Part shown: positions 1-8,563 of the stretch, one piece after another
Layout: each line of letters begins with the position of its first letter
Numbering within the stretch: position 1 is the first letter of the stretch
Source of the DNA: Streptomyces sp. B3I8
GTDB lineage: Bacteria > Actinomycetota > Actinomycetes > Streptomycetales > Streptomycetaceae
Assembly (NCBI RefSeq): GCF_030816915.1
Contig: NZ_JAUSYN010000002.1
Coordinates: 124,001 to 188,000, forward strand
Length of the DNA: 64,000 nucleotides
Direction: 5' to 3'
Made by a program: the position numbers and the translations under genes
The notes under the pieces: model-generated
What the model was told of the DNA's origin: nothing
The model's input: the letters and a program-made list of their open reading frames with translations, nothing else
Database searches by the model: none

Positions 1-162
1 GCCCCGGTGGCCGTCGCCGACGCGATCGTGCAACTGGGGGTGAGTGACTTGGACGCCCTCGAGGCCAGTTTCGCCATGCCCGGCGTCGGCGAGTTCATCG
101 GGCGCTGGCAGGCCCGCCATCCGTACAAGGCGATCTGGGCCAACCACGAGCCGCTGGCCTGA
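1..162 (+). CDS. C-terminal end of an unidentified protein (partial, 5' end outside window)
   Basis: Frame 1 is open from the window edge to a TGA and gives 53 residues ending in HPYKAIWANHEPLA. Codon use is typical of the window, with G or C in nearly every third position, so it is probably the true end of a gene that starts upstream. I do not recognise the family: the piece has no catalytic motif, signal or membrane segment, only a short amphipathic stretch. The next gene on the same strand starts more than 300 bases on, so an operon link is unlikely. Confidence 0.5.
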   Translation, partial: APVAVADAIVQLGVSDLDALEASFAMPGVGEFIGRWQARHPYKAIWANHEPLA

Positions 163-490
163 GCCCGCGGGCGCGGGAGGCGTCCGCCCGTACTGCTCGG
201 ATGCCCTTGGAACCCGCACGTCCGATGTGAGGGATCGTGCGGGGGATGAGGTCCGCGCGACAGCTCCCGGTGCCCGTCCGCCCGGTGCACACGGCACGTG
301 GTGACACGTTTCACACGGAGTGCGCTTTGTGGCCGGAATAGGCGGGCCGTTGCCGTGGCTGCACCGTCGGGGGCTCGCCCCCGTCTCAGGGGGCCGCCGA
401 GCGACGGTGCTCGGCGCGAGCCGGACGATTGTGTCCCACGCCCGCGCCGCCGGCCCCGCGGCCGTCGCTCACGAAAGGTTCCACCTCCCC
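163..490. other. intergenic region, nothing coding seen
   Basis: This 328-base stretch separates the partial first gene from the exporter. Open frames in it lack a ribosome site and have the wrong codon bias. A CACGTG hexamer lies near 295-300. The only convincing signal is the GAAAGG-type ribosome site just before the exporter start. Confidence 0.5.
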
Positions 491-1744
491 ATGCCACTGG
501 CTCTGCTGGCCCTGGCTGTCGTCGCTTTCGGCATCGGCACGACCGAGTTCGCCACGATGGGCCTGCTGCCCCAGATCGCCGACGGGGTCGGCGTGTCCGT
601 ACCGCACGCGGGGAATCTCGTCTCGGCCTACGCGCTCGGCGTCGTCGTCGGGGCGCCCGTACTGACGGGGATCGGCGCGCGCATCCCCCACAAGCGGCTG
701 CTGCTGCTCCTGTCGGGGATGTTCGTCGTCGGCAACGTGGCCTCCGCCTTCGCGCCGTCCTTCTCCCTGCTGTTCGCCGCGCGGTTCCTGGCGGGGCTGC
801 CGCACGGCGCGCTGTTCGGCGTCGGCGCGGTCGTGGCCTCGCGGCTGGTCCCGCCGGACCGGGCGGGGCGCGCGGTGTCCCGGATGTTCCTCGGGCTCAC
901 CGTGGCCAACATCATCGGTGTGCCGGCGGGCACCGCGCTCGGGCAGCACCTGGGCTGGCGGTCGGCGTACATCGCGGTCGGCGTCCTCGGGGTCCTCGCC
1001 CTCTTCATGCTGGCCGTCTTCGTGCCGCACCAGCCGCGCGGGCGGCAGTCGGGGATCCGTCACGAGCTGCGCGCGATGAGCAACAGGCATGTGGGGATCG
1101 GCGTGCTGACGGCGATCGTCGGCTTCGGCGGGTTCTTCGCCGTCTACAGCTATCTCGTGCCCATCCTGACGCATGTGACGGGCATCTCCGACTCCTCGAC
1201 GACGCTCGTCCTCTCGCTCTACGGCGTCGGCATGACCGTCGGCACGCTGGTCGCGGGTCCGCTCACCGACCGTGCCCTGCGGCCGACGCTGTACGCGGGA
1301 CTGTCCTCGCTCGCCCTCGCGTTGCTGGCCTTCTACTTCACGGTCCACTCCACCGTGCCGGCCCTGGTGACGCTCGTCCTCATCGGTGCGCTGGGGGCCC
1401 TGGTCACCACGCCCGTCCAGATGCTGCTGATGGCCAAGGCGAAGAACGCGCCGACGATGGCGGCGGCCTCCAACCACTCGGCCTTCAATCTGGCGAACGC
1501 CGGCGGTGCCTGGCTCGGCGGACTGGCGATCTCGGCGGGCTGGGGCTGGACCTCACCCGCGCTGGTGGGCGCGGTACTCGCGGCGGCGGGCCTCGCCCTG
1601 GCGGTGGCCGGCGGGCTGGTGGACCGGGGCAGTCCCTCGGAGGTGGTCACCTCGGCCGGTGCCGGCCAGGAACCGGCCACGCTCCCGGCGACGCCGCTCC
1701 CGGAACCGGCTCCGGCCCCCGAGGAACCCTCGCGCCGCGGGTAA
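491..1744 (+). CDS. MFS exporter, DHA1/AraJ-like
   Basis: Predicted 12-helix major facilitator of 417 residues that probably exports a drug or sugar-like compound by proton antiport. The N-terminus is already the first helix (ALLALAVVAFGIGTTEFATM), matching the AraJ/chloramphenicol-exporter group, where GTTEF in helix 1 is conserved. Helix 5 carries a GVPAGTALGQHLGWRSAY motif C-like segment. I chose the ATG at 491 because it puts helix 1 at the N-terminus and has GAAAGG upstream; an in-frame ATG at 320 would add a basic extension unusual for the family. The C-terminus is a Pro/Glu/Ala-rich tail. No regulator adjoins it, so the substrate is unknown. Confidence 0.85.
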   Translation: MPLALLALAVVAFGIGTTEFATMGLLPQIADGVGVSVPHAGNLVSAYALGVVVGAPVLTGIGARIPHKRLLLLLSGMFVVGNVASAFAPSFSLLFAARFLAGLPHGALFGVGAVVASRLVPPDRAGRAVSRMFLGLTVANIIGVPAGTALGQHLGWRSAYIAVGVLGVLALFMLAVFVPHQPRGRQSGIRHELRAMSNRHVGIGVLTAIVGFGGFFAVYSYLVPILTHVTGISDSSTTLVLSLYGVGMTVGTLVAGPLTDRALRPTLYAGLSSLALALLAFYFTVHSTVPALVTLVLIGALGALVTTPVQMLLMAKAKNAPTMAAASNHSAFNLANAGGAWLGGLAISAGWGWTSPALVGAVLAAAGLALAVAGGLVDRGSPSEVVTSAGAGQEPATLPATPLPEPAPAPEEPSRRG

Positions 1745-1760
1745 CGGCACATCGGGGCAT

Positions 1761-1784
1761 CGGGTCGGGTCGGGTCGGGTCGGG
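1761..1784 (+). repeat. CGGGT pentanucleotide repeat, G-quadruplex motif
   Basis: Four CGGGT units plus CGGG give five GGG tracts separated by two-base TC loops on the + strand. The tract lies just after the exporter stop and before the next gene. It fits a short-loop G-quadruplex pattern and could act at RNA level on the exporter 3' end. Confidence 0.6.
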
Positions 1785-1849
1785 CAACGGCACCTCGGGG
1801 AGCGGTGCTTCCGGGCCCGTTGTCAGTGGCGTGCGCCAGTATCGGCGAC

Positions 1850-2251
1850 ATGACACCTCTGCTTCTCACCGACATCGAAGCCGCCGTCCGCGCCGGTTGG
1901 GGCGCCGACACGGCCACGCCCGAGTACCGGGCACAGTGGACGGTGGACAATCCGGCCCGGGACCAGTGCCCGGTGACCGCCCTGGTGCTCCATGACCTGC
2001 TGGGCGGTGAGCTGCTCCGCGGCGAGGTCCTCGTCGACGGGGAACGCGTGGACTACCACTGGTGGAACCGGCTGGGTACGGGCGTCGAGATAGACCTCAC
2101 CCGTGAGCAGTTCGGCCCGGAGGAGAAGGTCACCGAGGGCACCGCGATACCCCGCCCGCCCACGACCGAACTGCGCAGGCTGCGCGAGGAGTACGAGCTC
2201 CTCCGTGACCGCGTCATGGAGCGGCTGGAGAGGCGGCGGTCGTCGATGTGA
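1850..2251 (+). CDS. YunG-family protein
   Basis: Protein of 133 residues with the YunG pattern: W near the start, TPEYRAQWTVDNPARDQCPV, then TALVLHDLLGGELLRGEV, a DYHWWNRL core and EIDLTREQF. The family is small and its biochemical role is not established; the NP..QC and HYWN-type motifs are its diagnostic conserved blocks. After residue 95 it ends in a charged helix (ELRRLREEYELLRDRVMERL) that could form a coiled coil. The ATG at 1850 has no ribosome site, but CAGTAT lies seven bases before it, the spacing of a leaderless promoter. An upstream in-frame start at 1805 would add residues not seen in the family. It stands alone and faces the tannase gene. Confidence 0.75.
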   Translation: MTPLLLTDIEAAVRAGWGADTATPEYRAQWTVDNPARDQCPVTALVLHDLLGGELLRGEVLVDGERVDYHWWNRLGTGVEIDLTREQFGPEEKVTEGTAIPRPPTTELRRLREEYELLRDRVMERLERRRSSM

Positions 2252-2330
2252 ACCGGTTCCCGGTTCCGCACCGGCCGCCGCCGGTTTGGGCCGGCCGCCG
2301 CCGGTTCCGCGGCGGTCGGCCCGGGCTCCG

Positions 2331-4010
2331 TCAGCGTGTGCAGACGAAGCTCGCGGCGCTGTCCTGGTCGCCCGCGCGGTGCCGGGGCCACTCGGGGTAC
2401 TCGCACAGGGGACGGGTGCGGTGGTGGGCCGCGTCGGACACGACCGGGTTCCTCGGCGCACGCCCCTGCTCGACCCACTGTTCGAGCGCGGTGAGCGAGT
2501 CCCAGCTCGCGGCGAACGCCGGCGTGCCGAAGTTCGCGTGGTTGGCGCCGGGTACGACGTAGTACCGCAGGAAGTCGTGGGTCGGCCGGGCCCCCACCGT
2601 GGCGCGTACCCGCTCGTAGTAGTCGTTCGTCGAGCGGGGCGAGACCAGCTCGTCCGCGGCGCCGTGCAGCAGGAGCAGCTTGCCGCCGGCGCGGGCGAAG
2701 GGACGCAGATCGGCGTTGTTCCGGTCCTGGATCGTGGACAGCCGGCTGATGCGGTCGAGCCATTTCCCGGGGTGCCGGGGGTCGATGTCGAGGGAGTTGT
2801 GGTGCGGGTCGCGGGTGAGGAAGTACTTCACCCACTGGTCCCAGTACTGCATGCCGTAACCGCTGGTCACCGGCATGGGGTCGGCCGGGGCGGTGGTGCC
2901 GAAGCCGAGGAACGGCGTCCTCATGTCCGCCCCGGAGAGGAACGGGAAGCCGGGGTACTGGCTCTCGCCGCTGGCGACCCGGTAACCCCACCTGAAGGGG
3001 GAGGACATGGCGTTCACGGCCTTGATCTGCGGGTCCGACAGACACGTGGGGCCGGTGTCGGCGCCGCGCGGGCAGCGCAGTGTGACGGGGTCGAAGTGGC
3101 AGCCGTCCGGGTCGGAGACGACGCCGTCCTCGGCACCGTCCAGGCCGTCGCACGTGTGGCGGACGCTGTCGTACAGGAGCGTCTGCTTCTCGACCCCGGG
3201 AAAGGCGCCGGGGCGGGACAGGATCTGGGTCAGATACCCGAGGTCCAGGGCCTCCGCGAGGTTGTTCCAGGCGGGGTAGCCGGAGATGACGCCGTCGAAC
3301 GCCCGCGGCCAGCGCTGGGCGACGACGAGGGCCTCGCGGCCGCCGGTCGAGCCGCCTGCGAAGAAGGTGTGCGCGGGCTCGGCCCGGTAGGCCCGGCGGA
3401 GGAGGAACAGGCTCGCGTCGCGTGTCTTCTTGAGGGCGTCACCGGCGGAGAAGTTGCGCAGCGCCTCGTCGTTGGCACCGAACGAGCCGTCCAGGGAGGG
3501 TGGGGCGGTCGGACTCTGCCGGTGGCCGGAGTCACTGGCGAAGGTGGCGTATCCGCGGGCCAGCGGCGCCGGCGCGTCCGTGGGGCCGAACGGCACGTTC
3601 CCGGTCAGATCCGGGACAGTGCCGTTGTAGCCGCCGCCCCCGAACATCAGCGCCTTGTGGTTCCAGTCCTGAGGCAGGGCGACGCGCATCGTGATGTCGG
3701 GCGCGGACGGATCGACGGGGAACAGGTGGGCCTCGACCTGGCAGTACTCGACCGTCGTGCCGCTGACGACACCGGTCACGACCGAGGCCGACGTGACGCG
3801 GCCCCCGGTCGTCGGCAGGCTCATGACCGACGCCGGGATCGTCGTCCCGTCCAGGGCGGCGCACCGGGGCGCCGTCGTCGAGCCGCCCGGCGCGGCCGGG
3901 GGTGTCGCGGCCTCGGCCCCGAGCACCTGGGTCACGCCGGCCGACAGGACCATGCTCGCCAGCACGGCGAACCGGCGGGCCCTCGCACCTCTTGCCGATG
4001 TACTGCTCAC
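2331..4010 (-). CDS. secreted tannase/feruloyl esterase family protein
   Basis: 559-residue esterase of the tannase/feruloyl esterase family, which cleaves ester bonds of gallic or hydroxycinnamic acids on plant polymers. A basic start and hydrophobic segment (RFAVLASMVLSAGVTQVLG) followed by an Ala/Pro-rich linker form a signal peptide. The family block CAALDGTTIPASVMSLPT follows. The nucleophile Ser lies in GGSTGGREAL (Ser221), Asp in HGAADELVSP (Asp453) and His in PGANHANFG (His491), a full triad in the right order; cysteines are spread as in the disulfide-rich family. I chose GTG at 4010, preceded by AGAGG at 5 bases; an ATG at 4040 adds ten residues and has no ribosome site. It is divergent from the GH127 gene, suggesting joint use on plant cell wall. 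Confidence 0.88.
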   Translation of the reverse strand: MSSTSARGARARRFAVLASMVLSAGVTQVLGAEAATPPAAPGGSTTAPRCAALDGTTIPASVMSLPTTGGRVTSASVVTGVVSGTTVEYCQVEAHLFPVDPSAPDITMRVALPQDWNHKALMFGGGGYNGTVPDLTGNVPFGPTDAPAPLARGYATFASDSGHRQSPTAPPSLDGSFGANDEALRNFSAGDALKKTRDASLFLLRRAYRAEPAHTFFAGGSTGGREALVVAQRWPRAFDGVISGYPAWNNLAEALDLGYLTQILSRPGAFPGVEKQTLLYDSVRHTCDGLDGAEDGVVSDPDGCHFDPVTLRCPRGADTGPTCLSDPQIKAVNAMSSPFRWGYRVASGESQYPGFPFLSGADMRTPFLGFGTTAPADPMPVTSGYGMQYWDQWVKYFLTRDPHHNSLDIDPRHPGKWLDRISRLSTIQDRNNADLRPFARAGGKLLLLHGAADELVSPRSTNDYYERVRATVGARPTHDFLRYYVVPGANHANFGTPAFAASWDSLTALEQWVEQGRAPRNPVVSDAAHHRTRPLCEYPEWPRHRAGDQDSAASFVCTR

Positions 4011-4404
4011 GCCGACCTCTTCTCTGTGTCGCACGGGCACGGATCACGGGCTGAGTGATGCCGCGACAGTAGGGCGCTGTCATGCTGCGGTTGAGGGGTG
4101 TACCGCACACTCCTCGTGACCGTGTGGTGGGGTAATGCTCCACCTGCCGCCGCGCCCGTCCTACCCGCCTCGCCGCCGTCGGCCGCGTATCCGCACCTGC
4201 CGCGGAGCGCTCCGCACCCCATTCACTGCGCGCACGGTGGACAGCCCCTCCCGGCCGTGGTGTCATACCTGCGGCTATTCCCACGTTGTAAAGACGTCGC
4301 TCTCCCCGGCCCCACCGACGCGACAACGAGGTCGGGATCTGAACCCCACGTGTCACAAGCACGCCCACGCCCGCTCCCGTATCCGTGAGAAGGCAGGTCA
4401 CCGC
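4011..4404. other. divergent intergenic region between tannase and GH127 genes
   Basis: This 394-base region must hold promoters for both exported enzymes. It contains a perfect 14-bp palindrome at 4202-4215 and an ACGTTGTAAAGACGT segment near 4282. No coding frame in it looks real. Confidence 0.6.
4202..4215. promoter_or_regulatory. candidate LacI-type operator
   Basis: GCGGAGCGCTCCGC is a perfect palindrome. Its central ten bases GGAGCGCTCC equal the core of the cellulose-utilisation (CebR-type) operator of streptomycetes, TGGGAGCGCTCCCA. It is about 190 bases from either start, so its role is inferred only. Confidence 0.4.
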
Positions 4405-6837
4405 ATGTCCGTCAGCAGACGCACACTCCTCGGTGCCGGCGCCGCGACGCTCGGCGCGGCAGCGCTCGGCGGGCCGCTCGCGGTCCCGGCCGTCGCGGCC
4501 CCGGCGACCGGGGCTGCCCCCACCACCCCGGCCGGCCGCCGAGGGACGGGAGCGCGGACCCCCGACGCCTTCCGTCGGCTGCCACCCGGCAGCGTGACCG
4601 CCCGCGGCTGGCTCGCCGGGCAGCTCAAGCTCCAACTGGACGGTCTGTGCGGCCGGTACGAGGAGGCCTCCCACTTCCTCGACTTCGCCTCCAGCGGCTG
4701 GGTGCACCCGGAGCGCGACGCGTGGGAGGAGGTGCCGTACTGGTTGCGCGGCTACCTCCCGCTGGCCATCGCCACCGGCGACGAGCACGCGCTGTCCCGC
4801 TCCCGCCAGTGGATCGACGCGATCCTGGCCACCCAGCAGGACGACGGCTTCTTCGGGCCCCGAGCACTGCGCACCTCACTGAACGGAGGGCCGGACTTCT
4901 GGCCCTTCCTCCCGCTGTTGCAGGCCCTGCGCACGCACGAGGAGTACAGCGGGGACACGCGTGTCGTCCCCTTCCTCACCCGGTTCCTGCGGTTCATGAA
5001 CGCGCAGGGCCCCGGCGCCTTCAATTCGAGCTGGGTCTCCTACCGCTGGGGCGACGGGCTCGACGTCGCCGTGTGGCTGTACGACCGCACCGGCGAGTCC
5101 TTCCTGCTCGACCTGGCGGCGAAAATGCACTCCCAGGGCGTCGACTGGACGGGCGCCACACCGACCCGGCACAACGTCAACATCGCCCAGGGCTTCCGTG
5201 AACCCGCCCAGTACGGCCGGCTCACCGGCTCCGCGGACCTGACCCGGGCGACCTACCGGGCCTACGACACCGTCATGACCGCCTACGGGCAGTTCCCCGG
5301 CGGCGGACTGGCCGGCGACGAGAACTACCGGCCCGGCTTCGGCGACCCCCGGCAGGGCTTCGAGACCTGCGGCATCGTGGAGTTCATGGCCAGCCACGAG
5401 CTGCTCACCCGGCTCACCGGCGACCCGGTGTGGGCGGACCGCTGCGAGGACCTCGCTTTCAACATGCTCCCGGCCTCCCTCGACCCGCGGGGCGCGTCCA
5501 TCCACTACGTCACCGCCGCCAACAGCATCGACCTCGACAACCGGCCCAAGACGCAGGGGCAGTTCCAGAACGGCTTCGCCATGCAGGCCTTCCAGGCCGG
5601 CGTGGACCAGTACCGGTGCTGCCCGCACAACTACGGCATGGGCTGGCCGTACTTCACCGAGGAGCTGTGGCTCGCCACCCCCGACCAGGGGCTGGCCGCG
5701 GCGATGTACGCGCCGAACACGGTCCGCGCCCAGGTGGCCGGCGGCACGACGGTGACGGTCACCGAGGAGACCGGCTACCCCTTCACGGACACCGTCACCC
5801 TCACCGTCGCCACCCCCCGCCCGGTGCGCTTCCCGTTGCGGCTGCGGGTGCCCGGCTGGTGCCGGAAGCCCGAACTGAGCGTCGGCGGAAAGCCCGTCGC
5901 GGCCCCGGACGGACCGGGCTGGGCCGTCGTCACCCGTACCTGGCACGACGGCGACGTGGTCCGGCTGCGGCTGCCCCAGCAGGCCCGGCTGCGGCAGTGG
6001 CCCGGGCAGCACGGGGCGGTGAGCGTCGAACGCGGCCCGCTGACGTACTCCCTGCGGATCGGCGAACGCTACGACCGCTACGGCGGCACCGGCACCTTCC
6101 CCTCCTACGAGGTGCACGCCACCACCGCCTGGAACTACGGCCTCGTCCCGGACACACCGCTCACCCTCGCGCGCAGCGGCGGCCCCGTCCCCGAACAGCC
6201 CTTCACCCAGGACACCGTTCCGCTGCTGCTGACCGCGCGGGCGCGGCGGATCGAGGAATGGGTCGCCGACGACGAGCACGTCGTCGCCCCGCTTCAGGAC
6301 GGCACCGCGCGCAGTACCGCGCCGGAGGAGACCGTCACCCTCGTACCGATGGGCGCGGCCCGATTGCGCGTGACGTCCTTCCCCACGGCCGCGCCCGACG
6401 GGCGGGCGTGGACGCCGGAACCGCCGTTCCGCCGGATAGAGAACAGGAACAGCGGAAAGGTCCTCGCCGTGGACGGCATGTCCACGGAGAACAGCGCACG
6501 CGTCGTGCAGTACGACAACACCGGCACCGGCGACCACGCCTGGCAGCTCGTGGACCGGGGCGAGGGCTGGTATCTGATCCGCAACGGCCAGAGCGGCAAG
6601 GTACTGGGGGTCGACGGCATGTCCACGGCCAACAGCGCGATCGTCGTCCAGTACGAGGACAACGGCACCGCCGACCACCTCTGGACGTCGGTCGACAACG
6701 GCGACGGCTGGTACCGGCTGCGCAACCGCAACAGCGGCAAGGTGCTCGGCGTGGACGGCATGTCGACCGCCGACAGCGCGCAGGTGGTCCAGTTCGACGA
6801 CAACGGGACCGCCGACCACCTCTGGCGCTTCCTGTGA
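4405..6837 (+). CDS. Tat-exported GH127 (DUF1680) beta-L-arabinofuranosidase-like enzyme with C-terminal ricin-type lectin
   Basis: 810-residue exported glycoside hydrolase. MSVSRRTLLGAGAATLG is a twin-arginine signal, cleaved near AVAA. Residues about 55-670 are the GH127 (DUF1680) barrel and beta-sandwich domains. The Zn-thiolate site of characterised beta-L-arabinofuranosidases is intact: FETCGIVEF (Glu320, Cys322) and RCCPHN (Cys405, Cys406). Residues about 675-810 form a beta-trefoil of three near-identical 45-residue repeats (NSGKVLGVDGMSTANSA type), a RICIN/CBM13 module that should bind galactose- or arabinose-containing polymers. I chose the ATG at 4405 because the Tat motif starts there; an upstream frame extension is unsupported. 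Divergent from the tannase gene, it probably serves breakdown of arabinosylated plant polymers. Substrate linkage is inferred. Confidence 0.88.
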   Translation: MSVSRRTLLGAGAATLGAAALGGPLAVPAVAAPATGAAPTTPAGRRGTGARTPDAFRRLPPGSVTARGWLAGQLKLQLDGLCGRYEEASHFLDFASSGWVHPERDAWEEVPYWLRGYLPLAIATGDEHALSRSRQWIDAILATQQDDGFFGPRALRTSLNGGPDFWPFLPLLQALRTHEEYSGDTRVVPFLTRFLRFMNAQGPGAFNSSWVSYRWGDGLDVAVWLYDRTGESFLLDLAAKMHSQGVDWTGATPTRHNVNIAQGFREPAQYGRLTGSADLTRATYRAYDTVMTAYGQFPGGGLAGDENYRPGFGDPRQGFETCGIVEFMASHELLTRLTGDPVWADRCEDLAFNMLPASLDPRGASIHYVTAANSIDLDNRPKTQGQFQNGFAMQAFQAGVDQYRCCPHNYGMGWPYFTEELWLATPDQGLAAAMYAPNTVRAQVAGGTTVTVTEETGYPFTDTVTLTVATPRPVRFPLRLRVPGWCRKPELSVGGKPVAAPDGPGWAVVTRTWHDGDVVRLRLPQQARLRQWPGQHGAVSVERGPLTYSLRIGERYDRYGGTGTFPSYEVHATTAWNYGLVPDTPLTLARSGGPVPEQPFTQDTVPLLLTARARRIEEWVADDEHVVAPLQDGTARSTAPEETVTLVPMGAARLRVTSFPTAAPDGRAWTPEPPFRRIENRNSGKVLAVDGMSTENSARVVQYDNTGTGDHAWQLVDRGEGWYLIRNGQSGKVLGVDGMSTANSAIVVQYEDNGTADHLWTSVDNGDGWYRLRNRNSGKVLGVDGMSTADSAQVVQFDDNGTADHLWRFL

Positions 6838-6850
6838 GGCGGCTGAGGCG

Positions 6851-6880
6851 GCGCGCGGGACGGTGACCTCTCCCGCGCGC
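6851..6880 (+). terminator. hairpin terminator after GH127 gene
   Basis: GCGCGCGGGA and its exact complement are separated by ten bases, 13 bases after the stop. There is no T-run, as is usual in this GC class. It also lies between convergent genes. Confidence 0.55.
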
Positions 6881-6932
6881 GCCCCGGCAGGAGGGCCGGT
6901 GCGGTCACGACCACGCCGCGGTCACGGTCACG

Positions 6933-6995
6933 GTCCGGACGGTCATGTCCGCGCCGTGGCCGCGGTCGCCGTCCGCACGGTCATGTCCAGGCCGT
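6933..6995. repeat. 25-bp imperfect direct repeat across the DoxX stop
   Basis: Copies at 6933-6957 and 6971-6995 match at 22 of 25 positions around GGTCATGTCC, with a 38-base period. The second copy covers the 3' end of the DoxX gene, so the first may be a remnant of a duplicated gene end. Confidence 0.5.
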
Positions 6996-7343
6996 CGCCG
7001 TCCACGCGGTGACGGCCGCGGTGAGCAGGAGCGCCAGGTTGAGGGCGATCTGCCGGTCGCCGCGGCGCAGATGGACCCTACTCGCCCCGATCTGCAGGAG
7101 CACGAGTCCGACGGCGGCGGCCACGGCCAGCCAGGGGGCGACACCGGTCAGCGGCGGGAGGACCAGTCCCATCGCGCCGAGCACTTCCAGAACGCCGATG
7201 GCCCGCACCACGGGCATCGGGGTGGTGTCCACCCACTCCATCATCGGCCGGAGCCGTTCCCGGCTGCGGATCACCTTCACGCCTCCGCCGTAGAGGTAGA
7301 ACAGGGCGAGCAGCCCGGCGATGATCCAGTGAGCGGTTTTCAC
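6981..7343 (-). CDS. DoxX-like membrane protein
   Basis: 120-residue protein with four predicted membrane helices: TAHWIIAGLLALFYLYGGGVKV, then VVRAIGVLEVLGAMGLVLP, a third Ala/Val/Leu helix and IALNLALLLTAAVTAW. Length and the GGxxK and E-x-LG motifs fit the DoxX-like family, often tied to redox or thiol stress but without a settled reaction. I chose the GTG at 7343, preceded by AGGGA at seven bases and directly before the first helix. The longer upstream frame has no hydrophobic content. It is divergent from a LysR regulator with a T-N11-A box between them, so it is probably that regulator's target. Confidence 0.8.
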   Translation of the reverse strand: MKTAHWIIAGLLALFYLYGGGVKVIRSRERLRPMMEWVDTTPMPVVRAIGVLEVLGAMGLVLPPLTGVAPWLAVAAAVGLVLLQIGASRVHLRRGDRQIALNLALLLTAAVTAWTATAWT

Positions 7344-7488
7344 GAGCGCGTCCCTGTGGTGGAGGAGGGGTGCTCCGTCGCGGACGACGGGAGCTCTTGC
7401 GGCAGTGCGCGGCGGAACGTCGTTCCCGGCCGTGCCCCCGATCCCACCGCCCGGGCGGGCCCGCTGTCCAAGTCCCGTCGCGCAGTCT

Positions 7489-7507
7489 CGATACCGTACG
7501 GGTATCG
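7489..7507. promoter_or_regulatory. candidate LysR box between doxX-like and LysR genes
   Basis: CGATACC and GGTATCG flank five bases, and the dyad contains the T-N11-A pattern of LysR-type sites. It lies about 145 bases from the doxX-like start and 110 from the LysR start. Confidence 0.55.
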
Positions 7508-7618
7508 GCGCAGCAGGGGCGTACCGCGAGGCAGGCGCCCTCGACCGCCGATTATCGTGTACGCAATTCCGCCGGGAGGTCATTGCGGCCACGGCAACCC
7601 GGCCGCGACAATCGGCGC

Positions 7619-8563
7619 ATGGATCACGTGGATCTGAATCTCATCGAGGTGCTGGACGCGCTGCTCGCCGAGAACAGCGTGACGAGGGCCGCGGAACGTC
7701 TGCACACCTCGCCGCCGGCCGTCAGCCGTGCGCTGGCCCGGTTGCGGCGCGCCTTCGCAGATCCGCTCCTGGTGCGCGCGGGGCGTGAACTCGTGCCCAC
7801 GCCACGGGCGTTGGAGCTGCGCGGTGAGGTGCACGCGGTCGCCGCGCGGGCGCGGGCGCTCTTCGCGCCCTCGGCCGTCGCCGATCCCCGCACCGCCGTC
7901 CGCATGTTCGACCTCCAGGTCACCGACATGCTGTCCACGACATTCCTGCCGTCGCTCATCGACGATCTGCGGGTGCAGGCGCCCGGCATCTCGCTGCGGC
8001 TGCGGCCGGAGAACATCGAGGACACCCCCGCTCTGCGGGAGGGTCTGGTGGACCTGGAGATCGGGATCATCCGCGCCGGCGACCCCGAGATCCGCTCCGC
8101 GCCCCTCCTCACCGAGACGCTGATCGGCGCGGTGCGGCCGGAGCATCCGCTGGCGGCCGCGAAGACCGTGACCGCGCGGCGGTTCGCCGCCGCCGACCAC
8201 ATCGCGGTGTCCCGGCGCGGCCGGACCCACGGGCCGATCGACGACCGCCTCGCGAGCCTGGGTCTGAGCCGGCGCGTGGTCGCGGTGGTGCCCACGTTCG
8301 CGAGCGCGCTGTTCATGGCCCGCGAGACCGACGTCGTCTGCGTCGCCCCGGCCGGGCTGGGGCGGCGGATGCTCGAGGCCCTGGGACTGTGCGCCTTCCC
8401 GATCCCGCTGGAGCTGCCGACCCTGGAGATCGGCATGGCGTGGCATCCGCGCAACCACCACGACCGCACCCACCGGTTGCTGCGTGCCCGCACCCGGCAC
8501 CTCATGACCGCCGCGGGCGTGCCGCACAGCGGTCAGACCGCCTCGAGCTCCATGCAGGAGTAG
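7619..8563 (+). CDS. LysR-family regulator (NodD/LinR-like group)
   Basis: 314-residue LysR-type activator/repressor. Residues 1-65 are the winged helix: LNLIEVLDALLAENSVTRAAERLHTSPPAVSRALARLR. The rest is the two-lobed effector domain, beginning FDLQVTDMLSTTFLPSLIDDL, which resembles the NodD-like subgroup. The start ATG at 7619 has no ribosome site but follows GACAAT by six bases, the leaderless arrangement. Its likely target is the divergent doxX-like gene. Its 3' end overlaps the convergent methyltransferase gene by 31 bases, so the two transcripts are antisense at their ends. Confidence 0.86.
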   Translation: MDHVDLNLIEVLDALLAENSVTRAAERLHTSPPAVSRALARLRRAFADPLLVRAGRELVPTPRALELRGEVHAVAARARALFAPSAVADPRTAVRMFDLQVTDMLSTTFLPSLIDDLRVQAPGISLRLRPENIEDTPALREGLVDLEIGIIRAGDPEIRSAPLLTETLIGAVRPEHPLAAAKTVTARRFAAADHIAVSRRGRTHGPIDDRLASLGLSRRVVAVVPTFASALFMARETDVVCVAPAGLGRRMLEALGLCAFPIPLELPTLEIGMAWHPRNHHDRTHRLLRARTRHLMTAAGVPHSGQTASSSMQE

